This document shows, piece after piece, positions 43,612 to 49,878 of a stretch of DNA of 49,878 nucleotides. A program made the position numbers and the translations under genes. Source of the stretch: Candidatus Fermentibacterota bacterium (lineage in GTDB: Bacteria > Fermentibacterota > Fermentibacteria > Fermentibacterales > JCC-6); contig JAUWSQ010000016.1 in NCBI GenBank assembly GCA_030609965.1, forward strand, positions 1 through 49,878, in the 5' to 3' direction. Within the stretch, counting starts at the first letter, position 1; each line of letters begins with the position of its first letter. Below the pieces are notes generated by a model. The model searched no databases, was not told where the DNA came from, and saw only the letters and a list, made by a program, of their open reading frames with translations.

Positions 43612-45599
43612 TGGCTGATATAGAAATGATAACAATCAATATTGACGGCAGATCGATCTCGGTTAAGAAAGATTCAACCATTCTGGAAGCCGCAAGGGAA
43701 AATAACATATACATTCCGGCACTCTGCAACAGTGAACTTGTAGAACCTTATGCGGCATGCAGGCTCTGTATTGTGGAAGTGGATGACGGTAGAAAAACAA
43801 AACTGGTCACTTCGTGTAATTATCCCGTCCGGAAACCCATCAAAGTGTTTACCTCTTCGGATAAGGTACTCATAAACAGGACAATCACACTGGAGATGAT
43901 GCTTTCCAGATGGCCCAATGTACAGGTTATCAAGGATCTTGCGAAGTATGCCCGGATTGAAAAACCCCGCTATCAGCACCCTGCCGTCGACCTGAACCCC
44001 AACGCCTGCATTCTATGCGGCCTCTGCATGAGAATCTGCGAACAGGGTATCTGGGAGAATATCATTAACTTCACGAACAGGGGCGCGATAAGGGCGGTTC
44101 GAATGCCTTACGATTCCGACCAGCCCCACTGTATCGGATGCGGTGCCTGCGCTGAAATATGCCCCACCGGGGCAATTACCATGGTCGACGACCCTAACCA
44201 GCCCCATGACGCAGGTATGGTTCGCCGCGCAGGCATGAGAATAACCGAGGAGATGATAAAGTTCGACGAGGAACAGTGCGACATGCGTGGAGTGGGAACC
44301 GCCCACCTGGTCGAGATAATGGATGCCTACGATCTCCTGCCCGTCATGAACTACCGTTATGGAAAACATGCAGAAACCCCGAAGATCAGCTCCAATGTCC
44401 TCAGAACATTCTTCACAAAGGGTAAACCGGATGGATGCTGGCTCGGATGTACCATGGCCTGCGCAAAGGCTGTCGAGGATTTCGAGCTGAAAACCGGACC
44501 CTATAAGGGAGAAATAGTCCTTGTTGACGGTCCCGAGTACGAAACCCTTGGCGGTTCATCCAATATGGGCATATTCGATCCTCGTTTCGTCATCGAATAC
44601 AATTTCTACTGTGACACTTACGGACTCGATACGATCTCCTTCGCAACAGGATTATCCTTTGTCATGGAGTGTTACGAAGCCGGTGTTCTCGATAAGAAAA
44701 AAACCGGAGGGCTTGAAATCCCCTTCGGCGCTAAGGATGCGGCCCTTGAGCTTCTGCATCAGATCGGTCGCGGAGAGGGTTTCGGACTCATCGCCGGTAA
44801 GGGTATCCGCTACATGAAGAAGTACTTCGTAGAGAATTTCGGAGCCGATCCGGGATTCGTGTTCGATATCGGTATGGAAGCCAAGGGAATGGAATACTCC
44901 GAATACGTGACCAAGGAATCCCTTGCTCAGCAGGGCGGTTATGGTATTGCCCTCAAAGGTGCCCAGCATGACGAAGCCTGGCTCATATTCATGGACATGG
45001 TAAACAAGCAGATACCGACCTTTGAAGACAAAGCTGAAGCCCTTCATTACTTCCCCATGTGGAGAACATGGTTCGGCCTGTGCGGGCTCTGCAAGCTTCC
45101 CTGGAATGATGTCGAGCCGGCGGATAACGCAGAAACAGATGAACCTGCAAAGGTTCCGGGACATGTTCAGGGGTACTGCGAGTTCTTTGAAGGAGTAACA
45201 GGAAAACCTCAAACCATGAGCAGCCTGATAATAATGTCCGAGAAGGTTTACAACTTCCAGCGGGTATTCAACCTGAAGATGGGCTTCGGTAAAAGAGAGC
45301 ACGATGCAATACCCTACAGATCTGCAGGACCTGTTACTGTTACGGAGTACGAATCCCGCCAGGAACGATACGATACTCAGCTGAGTGAAGAAGTCGGGAT
45401 CGATCCCTCCGGAATGTCATCCGAAGAGAAGGTCGCGGCCATGCGTGAATATCGGGAGAAGCAATACGAGCATCTGCTGGACGCTGTCTACAAGCGCAGG
45501 GGCTGGACGAACGAGGGTGTTCCGACGATCGAAAAGCTCCAGGAACTTGGCATCGATTTCCCGGATGTAATGGAACTCGTGCAAAAACACGGAGGTTGA
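43611..45599 (+). CDS. NuoG-like iron-sulfur module fused to AOR domains 2-3
   Basis: 662 residues. Residues ~1-80: NuoG/HydA-type [2Fe-2S] domain (C39, C50, C53, C69). The His-Cys3 [4Fe-4S] site usual at ~100 is absent (W-P-N-V-Q-V-I-K-D-L-A instead). Residues 133-184: two [4Fe-4S] clusters (C133/136/139/143 and C174/177/180/184). From ~215: AOR domains 2 and 3, with the AOR cluster ligands C276-x3-C280-x3-C284 and C491 or C494, the P-E-Y-E-T-L glutamate and a conserved-looking His in G-A-Q-H-D-E-A-W. So the electron-carrying module normally placed on the hydrogenase subunit is fused to the catalytic core of a tungsten aldehyde oxidoreductase lacking its own domain 1, which is encoded at 40473. 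Predicted reaction: aldehyde to carboxylate with NAD+ and/or ferredoxin; substrate unknown. Confidence 0.9.
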   Translation: MADIEMITINIDGRSISVKKDSTILEAARENNIYIPALCNSELVEPYAACRLCIVEVDDGRKTKLVTSCNYPVRKPIKVFTSSDKVLINRTITLEMMLSRWPNVQVIKDLAKYARIEKPRYQHPAVDLNPNACILCGLCMRICEQGIWENIINFTNRGAIRAVRMPYDSDQPHCIGCGACAEICPTGAITMVDDPNQPHDAGMVRRAGMRITEEMIKFDEEQCDMRGVGTAHLVEIMDAYDLLPVMNYRYGKHAETPKISSNVLRTFFTKGKPDGCWLGCTMACAKAVEDFELKTGPYKGEIVLVDGPEYETLGGSSNMGIFDPRFVIEYNFYCDTYGLDTISFATGLSFVMECYEAGVLDKKKTGGLEIPFGAKDAALELLHQIGRGEGFGLIAGKGIRYMKKYFVENFGADPGFVFDIGMEAKGMEYSEYVTKESLAQQGGYGIALKGAQHDEAWLIFMDMVNKQIPTFEDKAEALHYFPMWRTWFGLCGLCKLPWNDVEPADNAETDEPAKVPGHVQGYCEFFEGVTGKPQTMSSLIIMSEKVYNFQRVFNLKMGFGKREHDAIPYRSAGPVTVTEYESRQERYDTQLSEEVGIDPSGMSSEEKVAAMREYREKQYEHLLDAVYKRRGWTNEGVPTIEKLQELGIDFPDVMELVQKHGG

Positions 45600-45607
45600 T
45601 ATATGCG

Positions 45608-45630
45608 GGCGGGGACAATTCGTCCCCGCC
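45608..45630 (+). other. GC-rich hairpin between the AOR gene and the sulfur-carrier gene
   Basis: GGCGGGGAC (45608-45616) pairs with GTCCCCGCC (45622-45630) around AATTC, with no T-run. It begins 9 bases after the AOR-fusion stop and ends just before the next ATG; it may protect the upstream mRNA or lower expression of the downstream gene. Confidence 0.6.
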
Positions 45631-45639
45631 GCAGAATGT

Positions 45640-45837
45640 ATGATTAATGTTAACGGCCAACAGTCAGAATGGTTCCGGGGCATAACCATAAGTGATGTCA
45701 TAAAGGAGAAGAATTACATCTTCCCACTTCTTATATCACGAATCAACGGAATACTCATTCCAAGGGATGAGTACAATTCCACGGTAATTCCGGATGAAGC
45801 AACCGTAGACATAATCCACCTGATGTCCGGTGGTTAA
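45640..45837 (+). CDS. MoaD/ThiS-like ubiquitin-fold sulfur carrier
   Basis: 65 residues ending in S-G-G, the C-terminal di-glycine that is adenylated and thiocarboxylated in MoaD and ThiS. The size and pattern (I-N-V-N-G at the start, T-V-I-P-D-E-A-T-V-D-I-I-H-L-M-S-G-G at the end) fit a beta-grasp sulfur carrier. Located directly after the AOR fusion gene, so it may supply sulfur for the tungsten pyranopterin cofactor; ThiS cannot be excluded. The ATG at 45640 has no strong ribosome binding site and follows the hairpin, implying weaker translation. Confidence 0.8.
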   Translation: MINVNGQQSEWFRGITISDVIKEKNYIFPLLISRINGILIPRDEYNSTVIPDEATVDIIHLMSGG

Positions 45838-45872
45838 ATCCCGCAATTTCCAGATTGTCTGAGGAGGCGCAA

Positions 45873-46715
45873 ATGCTATTTCGAGTTGTTTTAGTAATCA
45901 TGTCTCTGGCAGGTTCTTCGTACGCTTCCTGGCTCTGCCCGGTATACAGAGTGGACGATAGCGGTCAGGCCTGCGGAGAATCATTCGAAGACCTTGCTGT
46001 GCTTGAATCATGGTATGCGACAATCATGCCCGTAGCAGTAGAGAATGAAACCATGTCCGACTATGTTGACTGGGATTACGCAGTCAGTGAAAGGCTTGTT
46101 CTCATCCCTCCTGTTTCCGGATGCGATATTCTCATATGTCTCGATCTGGGAGTAACTCCCGAGCTGACAAGGGAACTGGAATCCTTCCGGATCAACGGAG
46201 TTGAGATGGAACCCCTGGCCATGCTTGGTGAATATCAGACCGATTCTGTCTTTCACATGAACAGGTACAATAGCGAAAACGGAACAGTTTCCAGTCACGG
46301 ATTGCTCCCTGTCGAAGAATACAGATCACGCTTCGAATCGGAGGATGATTTCCTGAGCGCGGTACCGGAAACCCGCCGATTCTATGTGGATATGTGGGCG
46401 ATTCCCTGTAGCGGTGAAGAAGAGATCGTGATCCAGGTGGAATATCTTGTTCACGGGTGGACGTATATCACGCTGTTTGAGCCATTACAGTTCTCGCTAT
46501 GCCAGCCGCTACTCTGGAACGGTCCTCTGGGTGAGGGGCGCACCGTTTTTGAGCGTCCACATACAGATGGCCCACAAATGTGGTTTGTGGAATTCGATGG
46601 ATGCGAATTACTTGCTGAAGATACATTCTGTTATGAAGTGAATGTTGCGGATTTCAGCAGTGAGACCGTACCTGTCCTTCTTGTCGAACCAGTTCCGGTG
46701 GTTCTCTCTGAATGA
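45873..46715 (+). CDS. Hypothetical secreted protein
   Basis: 280 residues with a signal peptide (MLFRVVLVIMSLAGSSYA) and a mature domain of alternating strands, rich in acidic and aromatic residues. It contains V-I-Q-V-E-Y-L-V-H-G-W-T-Y, which recalls exported proteins of the DUF4424 type, a weak resemblance only. GAGGAGG lies 6 bases before the ATG at 45873, which is preferred to the in-frame ATG 45855. It follows the sulfur-carrier gene by 35 bases, but a role with the AOR complex is not indicated. Confidence 0.7.
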   Translation: MLFRVVLVIMSLAGSSYASWLCPVYRVDDSGQACGESFEDLAVLESWYATIMPVAVENETMSDYVDWDYAVSERLVLIPPVSGCDILICLDLGVTPELTRELESFRINGVEMEPLAMLGEYQTDSVFHMNRYNSENGTVSSHGLLPVEEYRSRFESEDDFLSAVPETRRFYVDMWAIPCSGEEEIVIQVEYLVHGWTYITLFEPLQFSLCQPLLWNGPLGEGRTVFERPHTDGPQMWFVEFDGCELLAEDTFCYEVNVADFSSETVPVLLVEPVPVVLSE

Positions 46716-46766
46716 TCTTATAATTGCATTTCAATAAATTCCTGCTTCACACGGTCGGAGGAATAT

Positions 46767-47297
46767 TTGTCGGATGAAAGTATAAGTAATGCATTCGCAT
46801 TCTCAATAAAGGATCTGCAAGCGAACGAGAACGACCTCCTTACAAAGAATCAGGAAGATATTCTTCATAACTACAATACCAGCCGTGGCTGCGGAACAAG
46901 AGCTGCCTCTCTTGCGATAGGTCTTACAATTGTCATCATGTTCGGGGTATTACTGTCAGTAACAGATCCTGGATCTCCCGGATTCAGGCAGGCAATGCCC
47001 TACTTTGCCGGTACAGGTATGGTTTTCCTGCTGATATTTATTTTCTTTGTCTATCTGAGTAAAGTGCGAAGCCGGGATTTATATAGCAGATCAATCAGCA
47101 CTCTGGAGGGTGAGATTCGAACATGGACTAAGGAATATCCTACCGGAACAGGTTTTTTCATGGAGCTGGAAGGTACTCGCTTTCAGCTTCAATCAAAGGA
47201 GCAGATGGACGCGCTGTCCACCTGCTCATTCTATCGAATTTATTTCATCCGTAATCCGCCGGTACATGTGATACTTTCTATAAGGATTCTTGGCTGA
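46767..47297 (+). CDS. Hypothetical membrane protein with two transmembrane helices
   Basis: 176 residues from a TTG at 46767 with GGAGG 5 bases upstream. A charged N-terminal region is followed by TM helices at about 47-66 and 77-98, then a cytoplasmic-type domain of ~75 residues. I do not recognise a family. Convergent with the next gene (18-base gap). Confidence 0.65.
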   Translation: MSDESISNAFAFSIKDLQANENDLLTKNQEDILHNYNTSRGCGTRAASLAIGLTIVIMFGVLLSVTDPGSPGFRQAMPYFAGTGMVFLLIFIFFVYLSKVRSRDLYSRSISTLEGEIRTWTKEYPTGTGFFMELEGTRFQLQSKEQMDALSTCSFYRIYFIRNPPVHVILSIRILG

Positions 47298-47315
47298 CCG
47301 GCTGGAGTGTTCTCC

Positions 47316-47804
47316 TTACTCGCATTCACCGCTTCCGCAACATGGACCTCCTGTGGAGCAGGGTCCGCTGCAATCTGCTTCAGCATTTTCAGCAGCGGCT
47401 TCTACGAGCTCCCCGAATCTGGCATCCTCCCTGAGACTTGTAAAATCCCCATCCTCAAGCATCCAGTCAGGATCACCGTATCCGGTATCAACTGATCCTT
47501 CGAGCCAGGTGAAAGCCTCGTCAACATTTCCGCCGAGAGCTTCAAGGCAGGCGAGGTTGTACATAACCATGCAGCTCATAGAACCAAGTGTTTTCAGTTC
47601 ATTTTCATCGGTAATATCACCTTCCAGAGCAACTCCTATCATGCCATGAGCTTCCAGAAGTGTCTCATACGCACCCTGGGCAAATGTACCGGTTTCCTGA
47701 TCAAAAGCGGAGGTCACCTTCTCGGAGATCTCAGCAACAGTATCCATTCCTGCTATAGCCATGGTGGCAAGCAGTGTTAGTGCAAACAGGGAAGCTATTC
47801 TCAT
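47316..47804 (-). CDS. Small secreted protein with TPR-end-like repeat and Cys-rich tail
   Basis: 162 residues with a signal peptide (MRIASLFALTLLATMAIAG). The mature part is helical, with Y-N-L-A-C-L-E-A-L-G-G-N-V-D-E-A-F-T-W-L-E and, after a D-P-D-W segment, F-T-S-L-R-E-D-A-R-F-G-E-L, the signature of TPR-end repeats. The last ~18 residues (D-C-S-G-P-C-S-T-G-G-P-C-C-G-S-G-E-C) hold five Cys and may bind a metal or form disulfides. The start at 47804 begins the signal peptide; the longer frame from 47843 lies in the leader of the promoter at 47882. Confidence 0.75.
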   Translation of the reverse strand: MRIASLFALTLLATMAIAGMDTVAEISEKVTSAFDQETGTFAQGAYETLLEAHGMIGVALEGDITDENELKTLGSMSCMVMYNLACLEALGGNVDEAFTWLEGSVDTGYGDPDWMLEDGDFTSLREDARFGELVEAAAENAEADCSGPCSTGGPCCGSGECE

Positions 47805-47881
47805 ATCAGTGTCAATTCCTTTCGAGTGGATATTACGGTTCAACTCAGTCAGCAGATCTCAAATATTTCCATCGTTACAAT

Positions 47882-47910
47882 AATATAGTAATATTGTATG
47901 GATTTGTCAG
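47882..47910 (-). promoter_or_regulatory. Sigma-70-type promoter for the gene at 47804
   Basis: On the minus strand CTGACA (47910-47905), 17-base spacer, TATATT (47887-47882). An imperfect palindrome (TACAAT...ATTGTA, 47876-47898) overlaps the -10 box and could be an operator. Confidence 0.65.
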
Positions 47911-47984
47911 TTTTTGTGACTGTTCTGCGAAAGTATAGACTCTGGTAATGTCAATTAAGTCAGGTCCTGAAGAGCTGAACTGGT

Positions 47985-48344
47985 TCATTCACCAGCGATA
48001 AGTTTCGATGCAGTCTCCACATCTATTTCTCCATCGCTGAGCCTCTTCAGGATTTCAGCAGGATCGACTGGAGGTTTCTCACCCTTCAGTTCGCTGAACA
48101 TGTTATCAATTCTCTGCCGGACGGTTGGATACGATATGCCCAGTTTTCTCTGTACTTCCTTCAGATTTCCCCTCGATTCCATGAACAGATCGAAGAGCTC
48201 CCTGTTCTTTCCCACGAGAGTACAAACCGGGCATACATCGAACTCACCGTTTACTTCTGTACCGCAGGAACTGCATTGAAGTTTAACAACAATAAGCCGG
48301 TCTCCGCAACCTGGGCACTTTGGAGGAATAGTACTGTCACTCAT
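47985..48344 (-). CDS. DUF2089-family zinc-ribbon/helix-turn-helix protein
   Basis: 119 residues. A zinc-ribbon start (C-P-G-C-G-D, C-S-S-C-G-T, C-P-V-C; three paired-Cys units in the first 45 residues) is followed by a helix-turn-helix (L-K-E-V-Q-R-K-L-G-I-S-Y-P-T-V-R-Q-R-I) and a C-terminal helical hairpin I-L-K-R-L-S-D-G-E-I-D-V-E-T-A-S-K-L-I. DUF2089 proteins are probably DNA-binding regulators. The helical hairpin is the same type as the start of the neighbour 6 bases upstream, which suggests that the two interact. Confidence 0.85.
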   Translation of the reverse strand: MSDSTIPPKCPGCGDRLIVVKLQCSSCGTEVNGEFDVCPVCTLVGKNRELFDLFMESRGNLKEVQRKLGISYPTVRQRIDNMFSELKGEKPPVDPAEILKRLSDGEIDVETASKLIAGE

Positions 48345-48350
48345 TATCTC

Positions 48351-49358
48351 TCATTTCTTCTTTTTTCTGCTGCTCTTCTTCTCAACGACATTCTCCGGTG
48401 CAGGTTCCTTGGAGGACATAGCAACCGTGATATCGCCTCCCATTGTCTTCATGCTCAAATCGGGGCATTCTTCTCCCTCAGACAGGTCTATACTTACCCT
48501 GGAGGCACCGTGATGTCCAGATTCAGTTAACTCGCCTATACCTTCCTGAACTGTAATTTCCCCCCCCATTGTCTTCGCCGATATCTCCGCTCTGGTCTGC
48601 TCACGGATGTACAGGTTTATGTCACCACCCATTGTTGCCGCTTCTGAATCCTCACTCCAATTATCAGTCAGTTTAATAATAATGTCCCCCCCCATTGTCT
48701 TCGCACTGAAAGCTTTTGAAATATCAGTCAGGTTGATATCGCCACCCTTGGTTGCTATCTCAACGGCAGCTGCAACACCGTTCAGATTGATATCTCCACC
48801 CATGATACTTGCCCTTACATTATCTACTGTAGCCGGTACGTTGAGTGTCAAATCACCGGCATTCCATTTAAGATAGACCGTACCATTTTCACGATATACT
48901 TTAATATCCGGTGTGTCCTCACCGAGTGCTTCAAGTGAAGATCCTTCTACCCCTATCAGAGTAAGATCACCGCCACTGTCCCTGTGAACTCTCCGTCTTC
49001 GTTTAAGAACAAGCTGTGTGCCGCTCTCCAATTCAATCGCACCTTCGAGAAGCCCTGCATCCTCGCTCATTTCCTCGTTAAGCTCATCGAAATCATCGCC
49101 AACTCCGGACACGGATTCCATCACGATGCCGCGAACCATTCGTCCTATTTCACGCATACCCCCTATGCCGGCTATGTGACCTATCCTTTTATTCTCGCGG
49201 ATTATACGCTTCTTCTCTCTGACTCTTCTGGCAGGTGATTCCATCTCTCTTCTCTTCTGTTCACCCGTCTTTAGTGCCTCCAGAAGTTTTGCTCCATCAT
49301 CGGCACTTATCTTACCATCGGACACCATCTGAAGGATCTCTCTCTGTTCCTCGCTCAT
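48351..49358 (-). CDS. LiaX/YvlB-like protein: helical hairpin plus DUF4097 beta-helix
   Basis: 335 residues without a signal peptide. Residues ~1-33 form the short helical hairpin found at the start of YvlB/LiaX proteins (E-Q-R-E-I-L-Q-M-V-S-D-G-K-I-S-A-D-D-G-A-K-L-L). A basic region (about 40-70) follows, then a DUF4097 beta-solenoid (about 110-320) with repeated M-G-G-D-I-N-L-type strands (six copies, one with E in place of D), and a Lys-rich end (S-R-K-K-K-K). LiaX is linked to envelope-stress sensing in Firmicutes; here the role is unknown. GGAG lies 7 bases before the ATG at 49358 (an upstream ATG at 49373 has none). Forms an operon with the DUF2089 gene. Confidence 0.85.
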   Translation of the reverse strand: MSEEQREILQMVSDGKISADDGAKLLEALKTGEQKRREMESPARRVREKKRIIRENKRIGHIAGIGGMREIGRMVRGIVMESVSGVGDDFDELNEEMSEDAGLLEGAIELESGTQLVLKRRRRVHRDSGGDLTLIGVEGSSLEALGEDTPDIKVYRENGTVYLKWNAGDLTLNVPATVDNVRASIMGGDINLNGVAAAVEIATKGGDINLTDISKAFSAKTMGGDIIIKLTDNWSEDSEAATMGGDINLYIREQTRAEISAKTMGGEITVQEGIGELTESGHHGASRVSIDLSEGEECPDLSMKTMGGDITVAMSSKEPAPENVVEKKSSRKKKK

Positions 49359-49394
49359 GACCACTCCTTTCATTTTATGTGATAATGTGATTAA

Positions 49395-49423
49395 TTTATA
49401 AATTCAATTTTACAAATTGTCAA
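49395..49423 (-). promoter_or_regulatory. Sigma-70-type promoter for the LiaX/YvlB-like and DUF2089 genes
   Basis: On the minus strand TTGACA (49423-49418), 17-base spacer, TATAAA (49400-49395): a near-consensus promoter, 37 bases before the ATG. Confidence 0.8.
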
Positions 49424-49480
49424 GTTCTATAATCATTTTTGTTAAATCAGGAGCTTCTTGTCATGAATCCGAGTACAGGG

Positions 49481-49509
49481 GATTCAGGGGGACGGGATTC
49501 AGGGGGACG
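49481..49509 (+). repeat. 15-bp direct repeat at the element border
   Basis: GATTCAGGGGGACG at 49481-49494 and again at 49496-49509. The second copy runs into the left inverted end of the element at 49503. Confidence 0.8.
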
Positions 49510-49781
49510 TACCACATTTCTTCAACTTATAAGACTAACTCATCTATTGAAACAATTCACGAATGCTATTAGGAAATAGCATTTTTTGCCCTGAAAAAGG
49601 GCTTCGCGCTTGAGCTAAAAATGTGGTACGTCCCTCCAGCTCCTCATGCTCAGCAAAAAAAGGAATATTAAATCAATTACTGTTAATGAATGATAGTATA
49701 CTAATTTGACTATTGAGTCGAAACATAATATCGCTACAAGGATATCACGCCAAATTAGTTGAAGAACTGTGGTACGTCCCC
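49503..49781. mobile_element. 279-bp element with 28-bp inverted ends (REP/MITE-like)
   Basis: The ends 49503-49530 (GGGGACGTACCACA...) and 49754-49781 are inverted copies, 26 of 28 bases identical. A third copy of the core, AAATGTGGTACGTCCC at 49619-49634, pairs perfectly with 49504-49519 and splits off a 131-bp inner unit with two internal hairpins (AATGCTATT...AATAGCATT at 49562-49583; GCCC...GGGC at 49588-49602). It has no gene of its own. GGGACGTACCAC ends are what I recall from REP sequences that accompany Y1-type (RAYT) transposases; the transposase link is inferred. The 380-bp gap from 49374 to 49754 is otherwise empty. Confidence 0.7.
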
Positions 49782-49878
49782 GTGTCCGCAATGTTCGATA
49801 TCACCTCTGAGAACTTCCAGTGCGTGCCCTAGAATCGGCAACGCAAAACCCGCGCACTCAATGGCAGCTTTCCTGCTC
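49755..49878 (-). CDS. Possible C-terminal end of an unrecognised protein (partial)
   Basis: Read on the minus strand, an open frame enters from the window edge (...R-K-A-A-I-E-C-A-G-F-A-L-P-I-L-G-H-A-L-E-V...) and stops at TAA 49757-49755. The last ~10 residues (G-D-V-P-Q-F-F-N) are encoded by the inverted end of the element, so the original stop may have been replaced. Only 41 codons are visible, and no family is recognised. Confidence 0.35.
   Translation of the reverse strand, partial: SRKAAIECAGFALPILGHALEVLRGDIEHCGHGDVPQFFN

Noticed and set aside
44652..45302. 216-codon minus-strand ORF inside the AOR fusion gene
   Set aside because: Shadow of a strongly supported gene; composition reflects antisense of conserved AOR codons.
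48500..48860. Repeated CCCATTGTCTTCG-like DNA considered as a CRISPR-like or satellite array
   Set aside because: The repeats are in frame with the M-G-G-D-I strands of a coding gene, with unequal spacing and no spacers.

Overview
The window looks like part of a chromosome from an uncultured, strictly anaerobic bacterium with a Gram-negative-type envelope. Anaerobic signs are a class III ribonucleotide reductase, a tungsten-type aldehyde oxidoreductase tied to NADH-dehydrogenase-like subunits, a tungstate transporter and a selenocysteine tRNA. Envelope signs are many signal peptides, a gingipain-like C25 peptidase, M16 zinc peptidases, a VIT-VWA protein and DUF3160. Two secreted proteins end in the same short tail (T-W-x-x-I-K). 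The style resembles the FCB group or Candidatus Fermentibacteria-type lineages, but this is inferred from gene content only. Start codons are often TTG or GTG behind strong GGAGG ribosome binding sites. Several perfect or near-perfect TTGACA/TATAAT promoters are visible.

Left part (1-13,920): a VIT-VWA protein cut by the window edge and a C25 peptidase (both minus), glycogen/alpha-glucan phosphorylase, a secreted protein with the T-W-x-x-I-K tail, selC, tcdA-tatD, a YitT-type membrane protein, a small secreted protein built of six Y-E-Y-Q repeats, a DUF3160 lipoprotein, a possible outer-membrane protein, a second tailed secreted protein and, directly behind it, its frameshifted duplicate.

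Middle (14,000-31,800): a minus-strand nucleotide operon pyrG-purF-guaA, a nitrilase-family amidohydrolase, two tandem M16 peptidases, a periplasmic asparaginase, and an AAA/DUF4143 ATPase sitting between a complete EamA transporter gene and a near-identical copy of that gene's last ~95 bp. Next comes an nrdD operon preceded by a pair of NrdR-box-like palindromes. In it the glycyl-radical tail of NrdD is encoded as a separate 56-residue ORF between nrdD and nrdG, with overlapping start and stop codons.

Right part (31,800-49,878): an ArsR-type regulator with two Cys-rich small proteins; a tungstate uptake operon tupABC followed by a MobB-like protein that has lost its P-loop; a secreted adhesin-like (DUF4097-like) protein with a membrane SpoIIE-type phosphatase; a ThiF/MoeB-like adenylyltransferase divergent from a tungsten oxidoreductase operon. 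That operon holds a free-standing AOR N-terminal domain, NuoE-like and NuoF-like proteins, a NuoG-like iron-sulfur module fused to the remaining AOR domains, and a MoaD/ThiS-like sulfur carrier. Together with tupABC these genes read as a self-contained tungsten import, cofactor sulfur transfer and aldehyde:NAD(/ferredoxin) oxidoreductase system, and this is the strongest candidate for an unusual system here. The window ends with small secreted/membrane proteins, a DUF2089 plus LiaX/YvlB-like pair, and a 279-bp element with 28-bp inverted ends of REP/MITE character.
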